Assembly (NCBI GenBank): GCA_050943575.1
Contig: JBMNPL010000005.1
Span: 1-45,036 of the forward strand
Length of the DNA: 45,036 bases
Source: WRCA01 sp050943575
Lineage (GTDB): Bacteria > Pseudomonadota > Alphaproteobacteria > Rs-D84
Direction: 5' to 3'
A program made the position numbers and the translations under genes. The notes below the pieces were generated by a model. That model was not told the DNA's origin. It made no database searches and saw nothing but the letters and a program-made list of their open reading frames with translations. Shown in pieces: positions 22,625-31,464 of the stretch. Position 1 is the first letter of the stretch. Every line of letters starts with the position of its first letter.

Positions 22625-23248
22625 ATGAAAAAAACAATTCTTGTTATTGATGATGATGACTTATTACGCAATAGTTTAGCCAAAGGATTAAGATCTGAAT
22701 CTTTTGCTGTAATAACCGCAGAATCAGCAGAAATAGCCACAGAAATATTAACAAGAATATCTGTTGATGCAATCGTTCTTGATAGAATGATGGTCGGTAT
22801 GGATGGATTAACGTTTTTAAAAAAAATGCGTGCATCTGGTAATCAAACCCCAATCATAATGTTAACGGCTTTATCCGGATCAGAAAATGCTATCGCTGGA
22901 TTATCCGGTGGTGCAGATGATTATTTAGCAAAACCTTTTCAATTAAAAGAACTTGTTTTGCGTTTAAAAAATATAATGCGTCAATTTGAAAACAAGTTCT
23001 CTGCAGGACGAAATGTTTTACCAAAGGGGCTTGCATTTTCGGATAATGAGTTCTATATTAATGAAAAGTTGTTGGGACTATCAATAGCTGAAAAAGAATT
23101 ATTAAAAAAATTAACTTTTCCAGTTGGAAATATTGTCCCTGCAACACCGATGGTTGCAAAACGTATGCGTGAAAAATTATTAAGTGTATTACAAAATATT
23201 GAAATTATTACAGTGCGTGGTAAAGGATATAAATTGGTGATAAAGTGA
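22625..23248 (+). CDS. Two-component response regulator (OmpR-like, short output domain)
   Basis: The receiver domain spans residues 1-120: acidic pocket DDDD (9-12), phospho-acceptor D53 in VLDRMM, conserved Thr in LTALSG and Lys in LAKPF. The C-terminal output region is only about 75 residues; IAEKELLKKL and ITVRGKGYKL match the start and end of an OmpR-type winged helix, but the middle is reduced. It probably binds DNA and is phosphorylated by the kinase encoded next, with which it overlaps by 4 nt (GTGA). Confidence 0.9.
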   Translation: MKKTILVIDDDDLLRNSLAKGLRSESFAVITAESAEIATEILTRISVDAIVLDRMMVGMDGLTFLKKMRASGNQTPIIMLTALSGSENAIAGLSGGADDYLAKPFQLKELVLRLKNIMRQFENKFSAGRNVLPKGLAFSDNEFYINEKLLGLSIAEKELLKKLTFPVGNIVPATPMVAKRMREKLLSVLQNIEIITVRGKGYKLVIK

Positions 23249-24522
23249 AACTATTTCCAAAATCATTTTTATGGCGAACAATTTTGCTGATAATGTTGCC
23301 ATTGATTGTGGCACAAATTATCATGGCTAATGTATTCTTTGGTAATCACTGGGAACGTGTTCATGCTTCTATGGCGCGCTCTCTTTCTGGTGAAATCTCA
23401 ACGATGTTAAATTTATGGGATGATGGTAATATAGATGCTATTGCAACAATGGCGCGCGATACTGGGATAAATGTTTCTGTAAATAAACAATTAAATCGCC
23501 CAAAGAAAAATGATAACAAATCACGTGAAGTCGGGCAATTAGCACAATTCCTAAAAACTAGGGTCAAAACTCCTGTTAATATATATATTGATCGAGATAA
23601 TCGTTTATTATATGTTGATGTGCCCAAAGATGAAAAAATAATGACTTTCGCAACATCTTTAAGACGTGTTTATTCTACTAGTACAGAAGTGTTTATATTG
23701 TGGCTAATAGGTTCAGTTTTAATAGTAGGTGTTTTAATAACTCCATTTATAATTATGCATACACGTTCTATTTATAGAATTGCACGTGCAGCAAATAAGT
23801 TTGGACGTGGGCTGGATGATCCCGATTTTAAACCTATGGGCAGTCGTGAAATTCGCGAAGCAAGTCGCGCATTAATTTTAATGAAAGAGCGTCTAAATCG
23901 TTATAATCGCACTAGGACAGATATGTTAAATGCGGTTAGCCATGATTTAAAAGCACCTTTGGCGCGTATGCGTTTAGCGGTTGAAACAGAAAGTTCTGAT
24001 AAAAATGGGCTTTTACGAGATATTGATCGTATGTCTGAAATGGTCAATGGTTATCTTGAATTTGCACGTGGTGAAATTCCAGAAATAGAACAGAATATTT
24101 CTTTACCACCAATGTTAACACGAATTGCACGCGACGCGATCGGTAAAAAGAAATTAGAAACAAATTTTCCGTCTCCTGCGGTAAACTTTTATGCGCGTCC
24201 AACCGCATTAGCTAGTGCTTTTCAAAATATAATTGAAAATGCGGCCAGATATGCTAAAAATAAAGTCTTAATTACCGAACTTGACGATACAGAGTTTGTA
24301 GAAATAATAATTGATGATGATGGTTCAGGAATTCCCAAAGATAAACGTGTTGATGCCTTGCGCCCTTTTGTAAGGCTTGATGCATCACGTGGTAAAGATA
24401 CCGGTGGAACAGGACTAGGATTATCCATAGCGCAAACAGCAATTGAAAATCATGGGGGGCAAATAATACTGGAAGATTCACCATTAGGAGGTCTGCGAGT
24501 ACGAGTAATATTGCCAATATAA
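23245..24522 (+). CDS. Sensor histidine kinase (EnvZ-like)
   Basis: An inner-membrane kinase of 425 aa. Two membrane helices (about 9-29 and 147-170) flank a periplasmic sensor of about 115 residues. A HAMP region follows, then the H-box AVSHDLKAPLARMR (His near residue 233), N-box FQNIIENAARYA, G1 DDGSGIP and G2 GTGLGLSIA, all intact. The GTG start overlaps the response regulator stop, and the next gene starts 1 nt after it. It is likely to sense envelope state, judged only from architecture similar to EnvZ. Confidence 0.93.
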   Translation: MKLFPKSFLWRTILLIMLPLIVAQIIMANVFFGNHWERVHASMARSLSGEISTMLNLWDDGNIDAIATMARDTGINVSVNKQLNRPKKNDNKSREVGQLAQFLKTRVKTPVNIYIDRDNRLLYVDVPKDEKIMTFATSLRRVYSTSTEVFILWLIGSVLIVGVLITPFIIMHTRSIYRIARAANKFGRGLDDPDFKPMGSREIREASRALILMKERLNRYNRTRTDMLNAVSHDLKAPLARMRLAVETESSDKNGLLRDIDRMSEMVNGYLEFARGEIPEIEQNISLPPMLTRIARDAIGKKKLETNFPSPAVNFYARPTALASAFQNIIENAARYAKNKVLITELDDTEFVEIIIDDDGSGIPKDKRVDALRPFVRLDASRGKDTGGTGLGLSIAQTAIENHGGQIILEDSPLGGLRVRVILPI

Positions 24523-24523
24523 T

Positions 24524-25303
24524 ATGAAAAAAAATCCAAAAATTTCAGTAATAATTCCATCATATAATGCCGAAAAATATATTGGCGAATGTTTAGATTC
24601 TGTGCTTTCGCAAACTTATAAAAATTTAGAAATTATAGTTATTGATGATGGTAGTACTGATAAAAGTTTTACAATCGCGAAATCACGAAAAAAAGTAAAA
24701 GTTATAAAACAAAAAAATATGGGTGTTTCTGTTGCTAGGAATACAGGTATTGATACTGCAACTGGTGATTATATACATTTTATAGATGCGGATGATAAAC
24801 TTTTAAATAATGATTTCTATGAAAATGTTATTCATAATATTGGTAATTCAGATGTTGCAGTAGTAGGTGTTGTTGATGAAAAATATGGTAATAAACCAGT
24901 TGAAAAATATTGCGATGTTAAAATTTATCATAGTAAACAATCAAAAATAACTATCAGTAAAGTTGCACGTCGTCCAGCAGTTTGGCGTTTTGTTTTTCGT
25001 AGAGATTTTTTAATAAAAAATAATATGCGTTTTGAAGTTGGACGCATAACTAGTCAAGATGTTATGTTTAGTATACCTGCTATTTACTACGCAAATGCGA
25101 TTACTACAATTCCGAATGCTTTTTATTGGTATAGACGTGCGCCACTTGGGGCTATGCGTGATCCGGCACGTGCAATGATACGTGAACAAAATAAAAAGAT
25201 TGTTTGGAATCGCGCTATAAATTTTGCAATTAAGCATAAAATATTTTTAGGTTTTCGTCGCAGTTTTTTTAAATGGTTAAAAACACTTTTTATTAGCAAA
25301 TAA
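24524..25303 (+). CDS. Glycosyltransferase family 2
   Basis: GT-A fold sugar transferase using a nucleotide sugar donor. The N-terminal SVIIPSYNAEKYIGECLDSV, VIDDGSTD and FIDADDKL (DxD metal site near residue 88) are canonical. The C-terminus is basic with no clear membrane helix. At 259 aa it is a compact member. It is probably co-transcribed with the two-component system and may modify surface glycan or LPS; acceptor and sugar cannot be told from sequence. Confidence 0.9.
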   Translation: MKKNPKISVIIPSYNAEKYIGECLDSVLSQTYKNLEIIVIDDGSTDKSFTIAKSRKKVKVIKQKNMGVSVARNTGIDTATGDYIHFIDADDKLLNNDFYENVIHNIGNSDVAVVGVVDEKYGNKPVEKYCDVKIYHSKQSKITISKVARRPAVWRFVFRRDFLIKNNMRFEVGRITSQDVMFSIPAIYYANAITTIPNAFYWYRRAPLGAMRDPARAMIREQNKKIVWNRAINFAIKHKIFLGFRRSFFKWLKTLFISK

Positions 25304-25312
25304 TTACTACAA

Positions 25313-25582
25313 TTATCTTGAATTTTCTATTTCAGATTTAAGAGTTTCAATTCTATTTTTAACAGAACGTATTATTTTTTTATTTATATTACTCATATTG
25401 TTTTTCATTAAATTTTCAATTTGGAAAATTTTTCTTAGTAAAATAAATTTATTTTTAGTTTGTAATGCGTCAATTAAAATTTTTAATTCTAAAAGTTCTT
25501 TTTGAAAGTCCGCAAAATCATTCTTTGGCGCGGGTGCGCCAAAGTGTCGATTAAGTGAATTTTGTCTTTCATCGTTTCCCAT
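25313..25582 (-). CDS. Small helical protein of unknown function (89 aa)
   Basis: An all-helical, probably coiled-coil protein (FQKELLELKILIDAL, NKKIIRSVKNRIETLKSEI) with a short Gly/Pro N-terminus (HFGAPAP). Its ATG lies inside the 3' end of the LysM gene (14-nt overlap), so it is probably translated by coupling to it. Function unknown. Confidence 0.6.
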   Translation of the reverse strand: MGNDERQNSLNRHFGAPAPKNDFADFQKELLELKILIDALQTKNKFILLRKIFQIENLMKNNMSNINKKIIRSVKNRIETLKSEIENSR

Positions 25583-26753
25583 TGATAGGTATCTTTAATT
25601 TTTGTTTTGGAAAAATCAAATTCGGGTTTTTAATTTTATTTTCATTGGCAATCATAGTATATCTTATACCACGGCCAAGGAAGTTTCTGGCGATTATCCA
25701 TAAAGCATCTCCGCGACGAACAACATACCAAGTGTCTGTACCTGGTAGCATCGCAGGCATTACAAAGTCGTATTTTATCAATGCAGCCTCTTTCCCAGAA
25801 CCATCATGCATTTTAATATGCAAAGTATATTTGTTTCCTGATTTTAATTCGCCAACATTTGCGCCTATACCAAAATTTTTATGATCAGATACACGTGCCA
25901 TGCCAATAAGTTTATCATCTAGTTTCATTGTTACACGTGTGCGTGGAATACCAACGCCTTGGACTACAATTCTTTGCGTTTCTAGATAATCAATTTTTGT
26001 AACTTTTAAATCACCATCTTTTAATTTTGGTTGTTGTAAGAATTTTGAACCTTCTTTATCCATTAATAAAGACATTGAATTTTCGCTACCTTGATCTGAT
26101 ATATAAACAAATACATCAGCTTCGGAATTTAATGGTTTTTCTACCCCTGATAAACGAATCGTATAATTACCAGAAGCAAAAGGTTTTTTTGGTGAATAAA
26201 CAAATTCGCCGCGTTTATTTGTTTTTTCTGTTGCTATAATTTTATTGTTTATTTTTATTGATACACCATGATTTGGTAACCAGCGTCCAGCGATAATAAT
26301 TTTACCACTTTTATCAATTCTTACCATATCAAAACTTGGTATTTCTTGTTTTTTAATCTCTACAGATTCTGTTTTTGTTGGAATTGGTTGAATTGTAGGT
26401 TCTGGAACTACATTTGTTTTTTTATTATTCACAGCAGAGCATCTGGGCACAATTAAAACATAAGCCAGCATAAATATTACCGCCAAAGCGCATAAAATTG
26501 GGAACCAATAGGCTAATAACCAATGTCGTTTTTTTTGTTGAGTCATTTCTTTTTCTTTTTTTCTTTTTTTTGTATCGGTTTCTACTTTATTTGGTTTTGC
26601 AAATATATTTAATTTGCGTAAAAATTGGGCAGCAATAGCACTGCGTCTGGCCATCCAACTTTTTTGACGGCTAACAGCATCATTAATAATTAAATCGGTG
26701 GATTTTTTTGTTTTACCTATATCTGCGAAACGTTCTTTTTTTTGAAACCACAT
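25569..26753 (-). CDS. LysM and Ig-like domain envelope protein, single membrane span
   Basis: Predicted to bind peptidoglycan. A cytoplasmic basic N-terminus (about 80 residues) precedes one membrane helix (about 80-102, WLLAYWFPILCALAVIFMLAYV). The periplasmic part contains two beta-rich Ig-like segments (about 150-215 and 240-330) and ends with a LysM domain starting TWYVVRRGDALWIIA and finishing FPKQKLKIP. The architecture is common in alphaproteobacteria. ATG 26753 is preferred (AAGG 7 nt upstream; 394 aa); an in-frame ATG at 26834 would add 27 residues. Confidence 0.85.
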   Translation of the reverse strand: MWFQKKERFADIGKTKKSTDLIINDAVSRQKSWMARRSAIAAQFLRKLNIFAKPNKVETDTKKRKKEKEMTQQKKRHWLLAYWFPILCALAVIFMLAYVLIVPRCSAVNNKKTNVVPEPTIQPIPTKTESVEIKKQEIPSFDMVRIDKSGKIIIAGRWLPNHGVSIKINNKIIATEKTNKRGEFVYSPKKPFASGNYTIRLSGVEKPLNSEADVFVYISDQGSENSMSLLMDKEGSKFLQQPKLKDGDLKVTKIDYLETQRIVVQGVGIPRTRVTMKLDDKLIGMARVSDHKNFGIGANVGELKSGNKYTLHIKMHDGSGKEAALIKYDFVMPAMLPGTDTWYVVRRGDALWIIARNFLGRGIRYTMIANENKIKNPNLIFPKQKLKIPINGKR

Positions 26754-26874
26754 AGGCGAACCTTTTATACAAGTTTTGTTTGTTTCTCTCCGCCTCTTAA
26801 ATTCAACTTTAGTCAAAATAAGTTTTATTGTCAACCAAAAATATGATAAGATATAAGTAACAAAGGATAAAGAT

Positions 26875-27954
26875 ATGAAAAAAATTGGAATAATGACAAC
26901 TGGTGGCGATTGTAGCGGATTAAATGCAACTATTATACGTTTGGTATCAGGTGGATTGCGTCGTGGTTATCAAATGTTTGGTATATTAGACGGAACAGAT
27001 GGATTAATTGAAAATCCCCCTGCTGTAATTCAATTTGATGATAATTTACCATCACCTGAATACATTAGAATGTCGGGCAGTTTTCTTAAAAATGGTAATG
27101 CTACTGCTGAAAACTTTAATACAGCGGCACGTGCTGGTAAATTAGAGGAGTTTCAAAATAAAATAAAGAAGTCCATAAAAAAATTAAATTTAGATGCTTT
27201 GGTTTTAATAGGTGGTAATGGCAGTTTAAGTCTGGCGCATAATAATCGTGAAGTCTATTCAAATGTTCAACTGGTTTGTATTCCAAAAACTATAGATATG
27301 GATATACCATTAACTGATAGAACAATCGGTTTTGATACGGCTGTTCAGAGTTTGACTGAATTTTGCGATCAATTAATGCAAACAGCACGTTCTCATCATC
27401 GTTGGTTTGTTGTGCAAGCAATGGGGCGAGATACGGGGCATTTAGCTTTGCATGCTGGTATTGCAACTGGTGCATCAGCGATTTTAATCCCAGAAATTAA
27501 ATTTTCTATTGATTCATTAACTGAACATATAAAAAATTATTCACGCGACTATGGCATAATTATTGTTGCCGAAGGTATAAAATTGCGTGGGCATTCTGGT
27601 AAAGCCGCAGATATGATTGCGCGTGAGTTAACAAAAAAAGGTTTTGCAGTTAGAACCGCTTTCCCCGAGCATATACAAAGGGTCGGGGATACAACCGCAG
27701 CGGATAGGATTTTAGCATCCAGATTTGCAGATGTTGCGCTTGATTCCATAGCAAATAATGAAACTTATGTAATGACGGCATTGATTAATAGAGTTGTGAA
27801 AAGTGTTTCATTAACAGAAATGTTTTTAGCTGGTGAAATATCTCAAGATCCAAATATTATAGATTTGAGTGTTTCTAATTCATTTGTTCCATTGAATAGC
27901 CCCCTGCTCTCTGCAGCTGTTTCTATGGGGACGTATGTTGGTGAAATGAAATAA
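26875..27954 (+). CDS. 6-phosphofructokinase (PfkA family, atypical donor site)
   Basis: Phosphorylates fructose 6-phosphate in glycolysis, with ATP or pyrophosphate. Family motifs: TTGGDCSGLN, GGNGSLSLA, PKTIDMDIPLTDRTIGFDTA, HHRWFVVQAMGRDTGHLAL, VAEG and HIQRVG...DRILASR. Position 104 (E. coli numbering) is Gly as in ATP enzymes, position 124 is Lys as in pyrophosphate enzymes and the actinobacterial ATP type. Asp103 is Asn and the usual TIDND is TIDMD. Catalytic Asp127 and Arg162 equivalents are present. Donor therefore uncertain. Length 359 aa; AAAGG precedes the ATG. Confidence 0.88.
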   Translation: MKKIGIMTTGGDCSGLNATIIRLVSGGLRRGYQMFGILDGTDGLIENPPAVIQFDDNLPSPEYIRMSGSFLKNGNATAENFNTAARAGKLEEFQNKIKKSIKKLNLDALVLIGGNGSLSLAHNNREVYSNVQLVCIPKTIDMDIPLTDRTIGFDTAVQSLTEFCDQLMQTARSHHRWFVVQAMGRDTGHLALHAGIATGASAILIPEIKFSIDSLTEHIKNYSRDYGIIIVAEGIKLRGHSGKAADMIARELTKKGFAVRTAFPEHIQRVGDTTAADRILASRFADVALDSIANNETYVMTALINRVVKSVSLTEMFLAGEISQDPNIIDLSVSNSFVPLNSPLLSAAVSMGTYVGEMK

Positions 27955-27971
27955 AAAATCTTTACTATCCC

Positions 27972-28034
27972 TTGACGTATGATTTTTTTTAACTATATCA
28001 TTTTATAGTAATAATCTGGGGATATAGTTATTAC
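27972..28034 (+). promoter_or_regulatory. dnaK promoter region with inverted repeat
   Basis: TTGACG (27972-27977), 16 nt, TATATC (27994-27999). The -10 lies in the left arm of an exact inverted repeat, AACTATATC (27991-27999) and GATATAGTT (28021-28029). A second pair, GTAATAA (28008-28014) and TTATTAC (28028-28034), overlaps it. The repeat is not CIRCE. Confidence 0.5.
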
Positions 28035-28088
28035 GTTCAACAAAGATCGAAAAACTTATCCTTTTAAAAAATTAAGGAGTTAAAAAAA

Positions 28089-29984
28089 ATGGCAAAAGTA
28101 TTAGGAATTGACTTGGGTACAACAAATAGCGCTATGACTTTTATGGATGGTGCTGATCCAAAAATTATTGAAAACGCCGAAGGTCAACGCACTACACCGT
28201 CAATTGTTGCGTTTGCATCAAATGGTGAACAACTAGTTGGTGTTACTGCAAAAAACCAAGCAGTTACTAATCCAACCAATACAGTTTATGAAATTAAACG
28301 TTTGATGGGGTTGCGTTTTGATTCCCCAGAAGTCAAAGAAATTCAAAAACATGTTCCATATAAAATTGTTGCCGGTGATAATACTGGGGATGCTTGGGTT
28401 GAAATTGAAGGTAAAAAATATGCCCCATCACAAATTAGTGCAATGATTTTAGGTAAATTAAAAAAAGACGCAGAAAGTTATTTAGGAGAAAAAATTTCGG
28501 ATGCGGTTGTAACTGTTCCTGCATATTTTAATGATGCACAACGTCAGGCTACTAAGGACGCTGGTCGTATTGCTGGGTTAAATGTTTTACGTATTGTTAA
28601 TGAACCAACGGCTGCTGCACTTGCTTATGGTATGGATAAAAGTAAAAATGGTATTGTCGCGGTTTATGACTTGGGTGGCGGAACATTTGATATTTCTATT
28701 CTAGAAATTATTGATGGTGTATTTGAAGTTAAATCAACAAACGGCGATACATTATTGGGTGGTGCTGATTTTGATGCACGTATTTTGAAACATTTAATTG
28801 CCGAATTCAAAGCACAAAGTGGTATTGATATTAGTAATGATAAATTAGCATTACAACGTTTAAAAGAAGCCGCTGAAAAAGCAAAAATTGAATTATCTAG
28901 CAAAACTTCAACAGATATCAATTTACCATTCTTGACAGCAAATGCTTCTGGACCAGTACATTTTAACACTAATTTATCACGTGCAAAATTAGAATCATTA
29001 GTTGCTGATTTAATTGATAGAACAATTAAACCTTGTGAAAAAGCATTAAAGGATGCAGGTATTAAAAAATCACAAATTAACGAAGTAATCTTGGTTGGTG
29101 GTCAAACTCGTATGCCAAAGGTTATGGAAACAGTGAAAGAATTCTTTGGTCGTGAACCGCACAAGGGGGTAAATCCTGATGAAGTTGTTGCTTTGGGTGC
29201 AGCAGTCCAAGGTGGAGTTTTAAAAGGTGATGTTAAAGATGTCTTATTATTAGATGTTACTCCATTATCATTAGGTATTGAAACTTTGGGTGGGGTATTT
29301 ACAAGATTGATTGATAGAAATACGACTATCCCGACAAAGAAATCACAAATCTTTTCAACTGCTGAAGATAATCAAAGTGCTGTTACAATTCGTGTATTCC
29401 AAGGCGAACGTGAAATGGCTGCGGATAATAAATTATTAGGGCAGTTTAATTTAGAAGGTATTGCACCTGCTCCGCGTGGTATGCCACAGATTGAAGTATC
29501 GTTTGATATTGATGCAAATGGAATAGTTCATGTTTCAGCCAAGGATAAAGGCACTGGAAAAGAACAAAAGATTTCAATTAAATCTGATGGTGGTTTATCT
29601 GAAGAAGAGATTAAGAAAATGATGGCAGAAGCCGAAGAAAATGCTGAAGCTGATCGTAAAAAACGTGAATTAGTTGAGGCTAAAAATCAGGCTGAAACTG
29701 CAATCTTTTCAACCGAGAAGTCATTAAAAGAGCATGGGGATAAAATTGATAAGGCGGCGCGTGATGCAATAGAAGCGGATAAAAAAGCATTGAGTGAAGA
29801 ATTAGCAAAAACTGATGCTAGTGTAGAAAGTTTGAAAGCCGCGACAGAAAAATTGACTGAATCCGCAATGAAGTTGGGTGAGGCAATTTATAAAGCACAG
29901 CAGGCCGAGGCAAATGCTGAAACAAAATCAGATGATAAAAAAACTGATGATAATGTAAAAGATGCTGAAGCCACAGAAAAATAA
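28089..29984 (+). CDS. dnaK: Chaperone DnaK (Hsp70)
   Basis: ATP-dependent chaperone for nascent and stress-unfolded proteins. The ATPase domain begins GIDLGTTNSAMTFM and includes YFNDAQRQATKDAG, NEPTAAALAYG and YDLGGGTFDIS; the substrate domain contains DVTPLSLGIETLGG and the TIPTKKSQIFST pattern. The acidic tail ends in an EEVD-free DATEK. Length 631 aa is normal. AAGGAG precedes the ATG after an 80-nt leader. The usual partner dnaJ does not follow; a terminator does. Confidence 0.98.
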   Translation: MAKVLGIDLGTTNSAMTFMDGADPKIIENAEGQRTTPSIVAFASNGEQLVGVTAKNQAVTNPTNTVYEIKRLMGLRFDSPEVKEIQKHVPYKIVAGDNTGDAWVEIEGKKYAPSQISAMILGKLKKDAESYLGEKISDAVVTVPAYFNDAQRQATKDAGRIAGLNVLRIVNEPTAAALAYGMDKSKNGIVAVYDLGGGTFDISILEIIDGVFEVKSTNGDTLLGGADFDARILKHLIAEFKAQSGIDISNDKLALQRLKEAAEKAKIELSSKTSTDINLPFLTANASGPVHFNTNLSRAKLESLVADLIDRTIKPCEKALKDAGIKKSQINEVILVGGQTRMPKVMETVKEFFGREPHKGVNPDEVVALGAAVQGGVLKGDVKDVLLLDVTPLSLGIETLGGVFTRLIDRNTTIPTKKSQIFSTAEDNQSAVTIRVFQGEREMAADNKLLGQFNLEGIAPAPRGMPQIEVSFDIDANGIVHVSAKDKGTGKEQKISIKSDGGLSEEEIKKMMAEAEENAEADRKKRELVEAKNQAETAIFSTEKSLKEHGDKIDKAARDAIEADKKALSEELAKTDASVESLKAATEKLTESAMKLGEAIYKAQQAEANAETKSDDKKTDDNVKDAEATEK

Positions 29985-30000
29985 AACTAACAAAGTTTTA

Positions 30001-30034
30001 AGGGCAATGTAAAACACATTGCCCTTTTTTATTT
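30001..30034 (+). terminator. Rho-independent terminator of dnaK
   Basis: A perfect 10-bp stem (AGGGCAATGT, 30001-30010, with ACATTGCCCT, 30016-30025) with a 5-nt AAAAC loop is followed by a T-rich run. Its right arm also contains the -35 box of rsmH. Confidence 0.92.
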
Positions 30035-30046
30035 TTTCTTTATAAT
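30019..30046 (+). promoter_or_regulatory. Promoter of rsmH, leaderless arrangement, embedded in the dnaK terminator
   Basis: TTGCCC (30019-30024), 16-nt spacer, TATAAT (30041-30046), then 7 nt to the GTG start at 30054. Confidence 0.5.
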
Positions 30047-30053
30047 TAATCTT

Positions 30054-30890
30054 GTGAAACATATACCTGTTCTTTTAAAAAGTGTTTTGAAAATATTGGG
30101 TGACATTAATGGAAAAACCATTATTGATGGGACATTTGGCGCTGGGGGATATACACAGGCATTTTTGGAAAATGGCGCAAATGTTATTGCTTTTGATCGT
30201 GATGCTTTGGTTGTTCCGATTGCTGAAAAAATATTAAAAAAATTCGGTGATAAATTTCAATTTATAAATTCTCCTTTTTCAGATTTATGCAAAATACAAA
30301 ATAAAGTGGATGCGATAGTATTTGATTTTGGTGTTTCATCAATGCAGATTGATACACCACAGCGCGGTTTTTCCTGGCGATTTGATGCACCATTAGATAT
30401 GCGGATGGGTGATGGAGAAACCGCCGCAGATTTGATTGTTAGATTATCAGAATCTGAAATTACTAAAATTTTGGCAGAATATGGAGATATTAAAAAAGCT
30501 GGTCCTATTGCGCGCGCAATAAAAACATCCCTGCCCCAGACTACTTTTCAATTACGTGATTTAATTTATAATCCAAAGGATATTGCGCCAGTATTTCAGG
30601 CTTTGCGAATCGCTGTAAATGATGAATTGGGGCAGATTACTGCGGCGTTAGATTGTGTGCCAAATTTATTAAATTCTGGCGGAATTTGTGCATGTGTTAC
30701 TTTTCATTCATTAGAAGATAGAATTGTAAAACATAAATTTCGTGAATGGACATCTCCATTAGGTGATATTAGAATTCCGATTGCAGATGCTCCGTTTCAA
30801 TTATTAAAAGCATATCGCCCATCTGAATCAGAATTAGAATTAAATCCGCGGGCTCGTTCCGCGCATTTACGAGCAGTTTTGAAAATATGA
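30054..30890 (+). CDS. rsmH: 16S rRNA C1402 N4-methyltransferase RsmH
   Basis: SAM-dependent enzyme that methylates C1402 in the ribosomal decoding centre. Signatures: HIPVLLKSVL, IIDGTFGAGGYTQAFLENG, VDAIVFDFGVSSMQID, RGFSWRFDAPLDMRM, FQALRIAVNDELGQI and VTFHSLEDRIVKHKF. The 278-aa length is short for the family (about 310). The start is GTG with no visible ribosome site. In most bacteria rsmH begins the dcw cluster; here ftsL, ftsI and mur genes do not follow. Confidence 0.96.
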   Translation: MKHIPVLLKSVLKILGDINGKTIIDGTFGAGGYTQAFLENGANVIAFDRDALVVPIAEKILKKFGDKFQFINSPFSDLCKIQNKVDAIVFDFGVSSMQIDTPQRGFSWRFDAPLDMRMGDGETAADLIVRLSESEITKILAEYGDIKKAGPIARAIKTSLPQTTFQLRDLIYNPKDIAPVFQALRIAVNDELGQITAALDCVPNLLNSGGICACVTFHSLEDRIVKHKFREWTSPLGDIRIPIADAPFQLLKAYRPSESELELNPRARSAHLRAVLKI

Positions 30891-30920
30891 TTGACATAGT
30901 TTCTATAATTTTTGTATAAT
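30891..30920 (+). promoter_or_regulatory. Promoter of the CPVC membrane protein gene
   Basis: TTGACA (30891-30896), 18-nt spacer, TATAAT (30915-30920). AAGGTAAGG precedes the GTG start at 30947, so the leader has a normal ribosome site. Confidence 0.7.
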
Positions 30921-30946
30921 TTTTTTATTAAAAAAGGTAAGGAAAA

Positions 30947-31447
30947 GTGAAAAGAATTTTATTTAGTTTTTTATTATTATTTGTGGCGATTGCTTCGGCT
31001 TCAGCATTTTGTCCTGTATGTACGGTTGCGGTTGGTGCTGGGTTAGAGGGTGCAAGATTGTTAAAAATTGATGATGTAATTGTTGGAATTTGGGCGGGTG
31101 CTTTAACTTTATCATTATTTTTCTGGACAGTTGGCTGGCTAAAAAAGCGTAATGTAAAAAGTTTATTTTGGCAAATTATTGTTCCATTTGTTGTATATTA
31201 TGGTTTATTAGCGTGTGTTTACGCAATACCTGGAATAAATTTTGGCGAATTTACTATGTTTGGTATTGATAAACTTTTATTGGGTATAATTGTTGGAACA
31301 ATTTCATTTTATTTGGGTATACGTTGGTATGCAAAAATAAAGCGTGAAAATGGTGGTCGTGCAAAATATGCTTTTCAAAAAGTTGTTGTGCCAATTTGCT
31401 TTTTGTTAATTGTTACTGCTTTTTTTGCAGCGATAATATATTTATAA
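30947..31447 (+). CDS. Membrane protein with N-terminal CPVC motif (166 aa)
   Basis: The N-terminus (MKRILFSFLLLFVAIASASA) is a signal peptide or first helix, directly followed by FCPVCTVAVGAGLEGARLL. Four further hydrophobic segments (about 44-63, 76-94, 106-122, 144-164) are joined by basic loops. The CxxC pair right after the first segment would face the periplasm and could be redox-active or bind metal or heme-like cofactor; which is unknown. The GTG start has AAGG upstream. The gene has its own promoter and is followed after 17 nt by an uncharacterised helical protein gene, with which it likely works. Confidence 0.75.
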   Translation: MKRILFSFLLLFVAIASASAFCPVCTVAVGAGLEGARLLKIDDVIVGIWAGALTLSLFFWTVGWLKKRNVKSLFWQIIVPFVVYYGLLACVYAIPGINFGEFTMFGIDKLLLGIIVGTISFYLGIRWYAKIKRENGGRAKYAFQKVVVPICFLLIVTAFFAAIIYL

Positions 31448-31464
31448 ATTAAAAGGATTATTAA

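Noticed and set aside
27991..28029. CIRCE/HrcA operator upstream of dnaK
   Set aside because: The repeat arms and 21-nt spacing do not match the TTAGCACTC-N9-GAGTGCTAA element.
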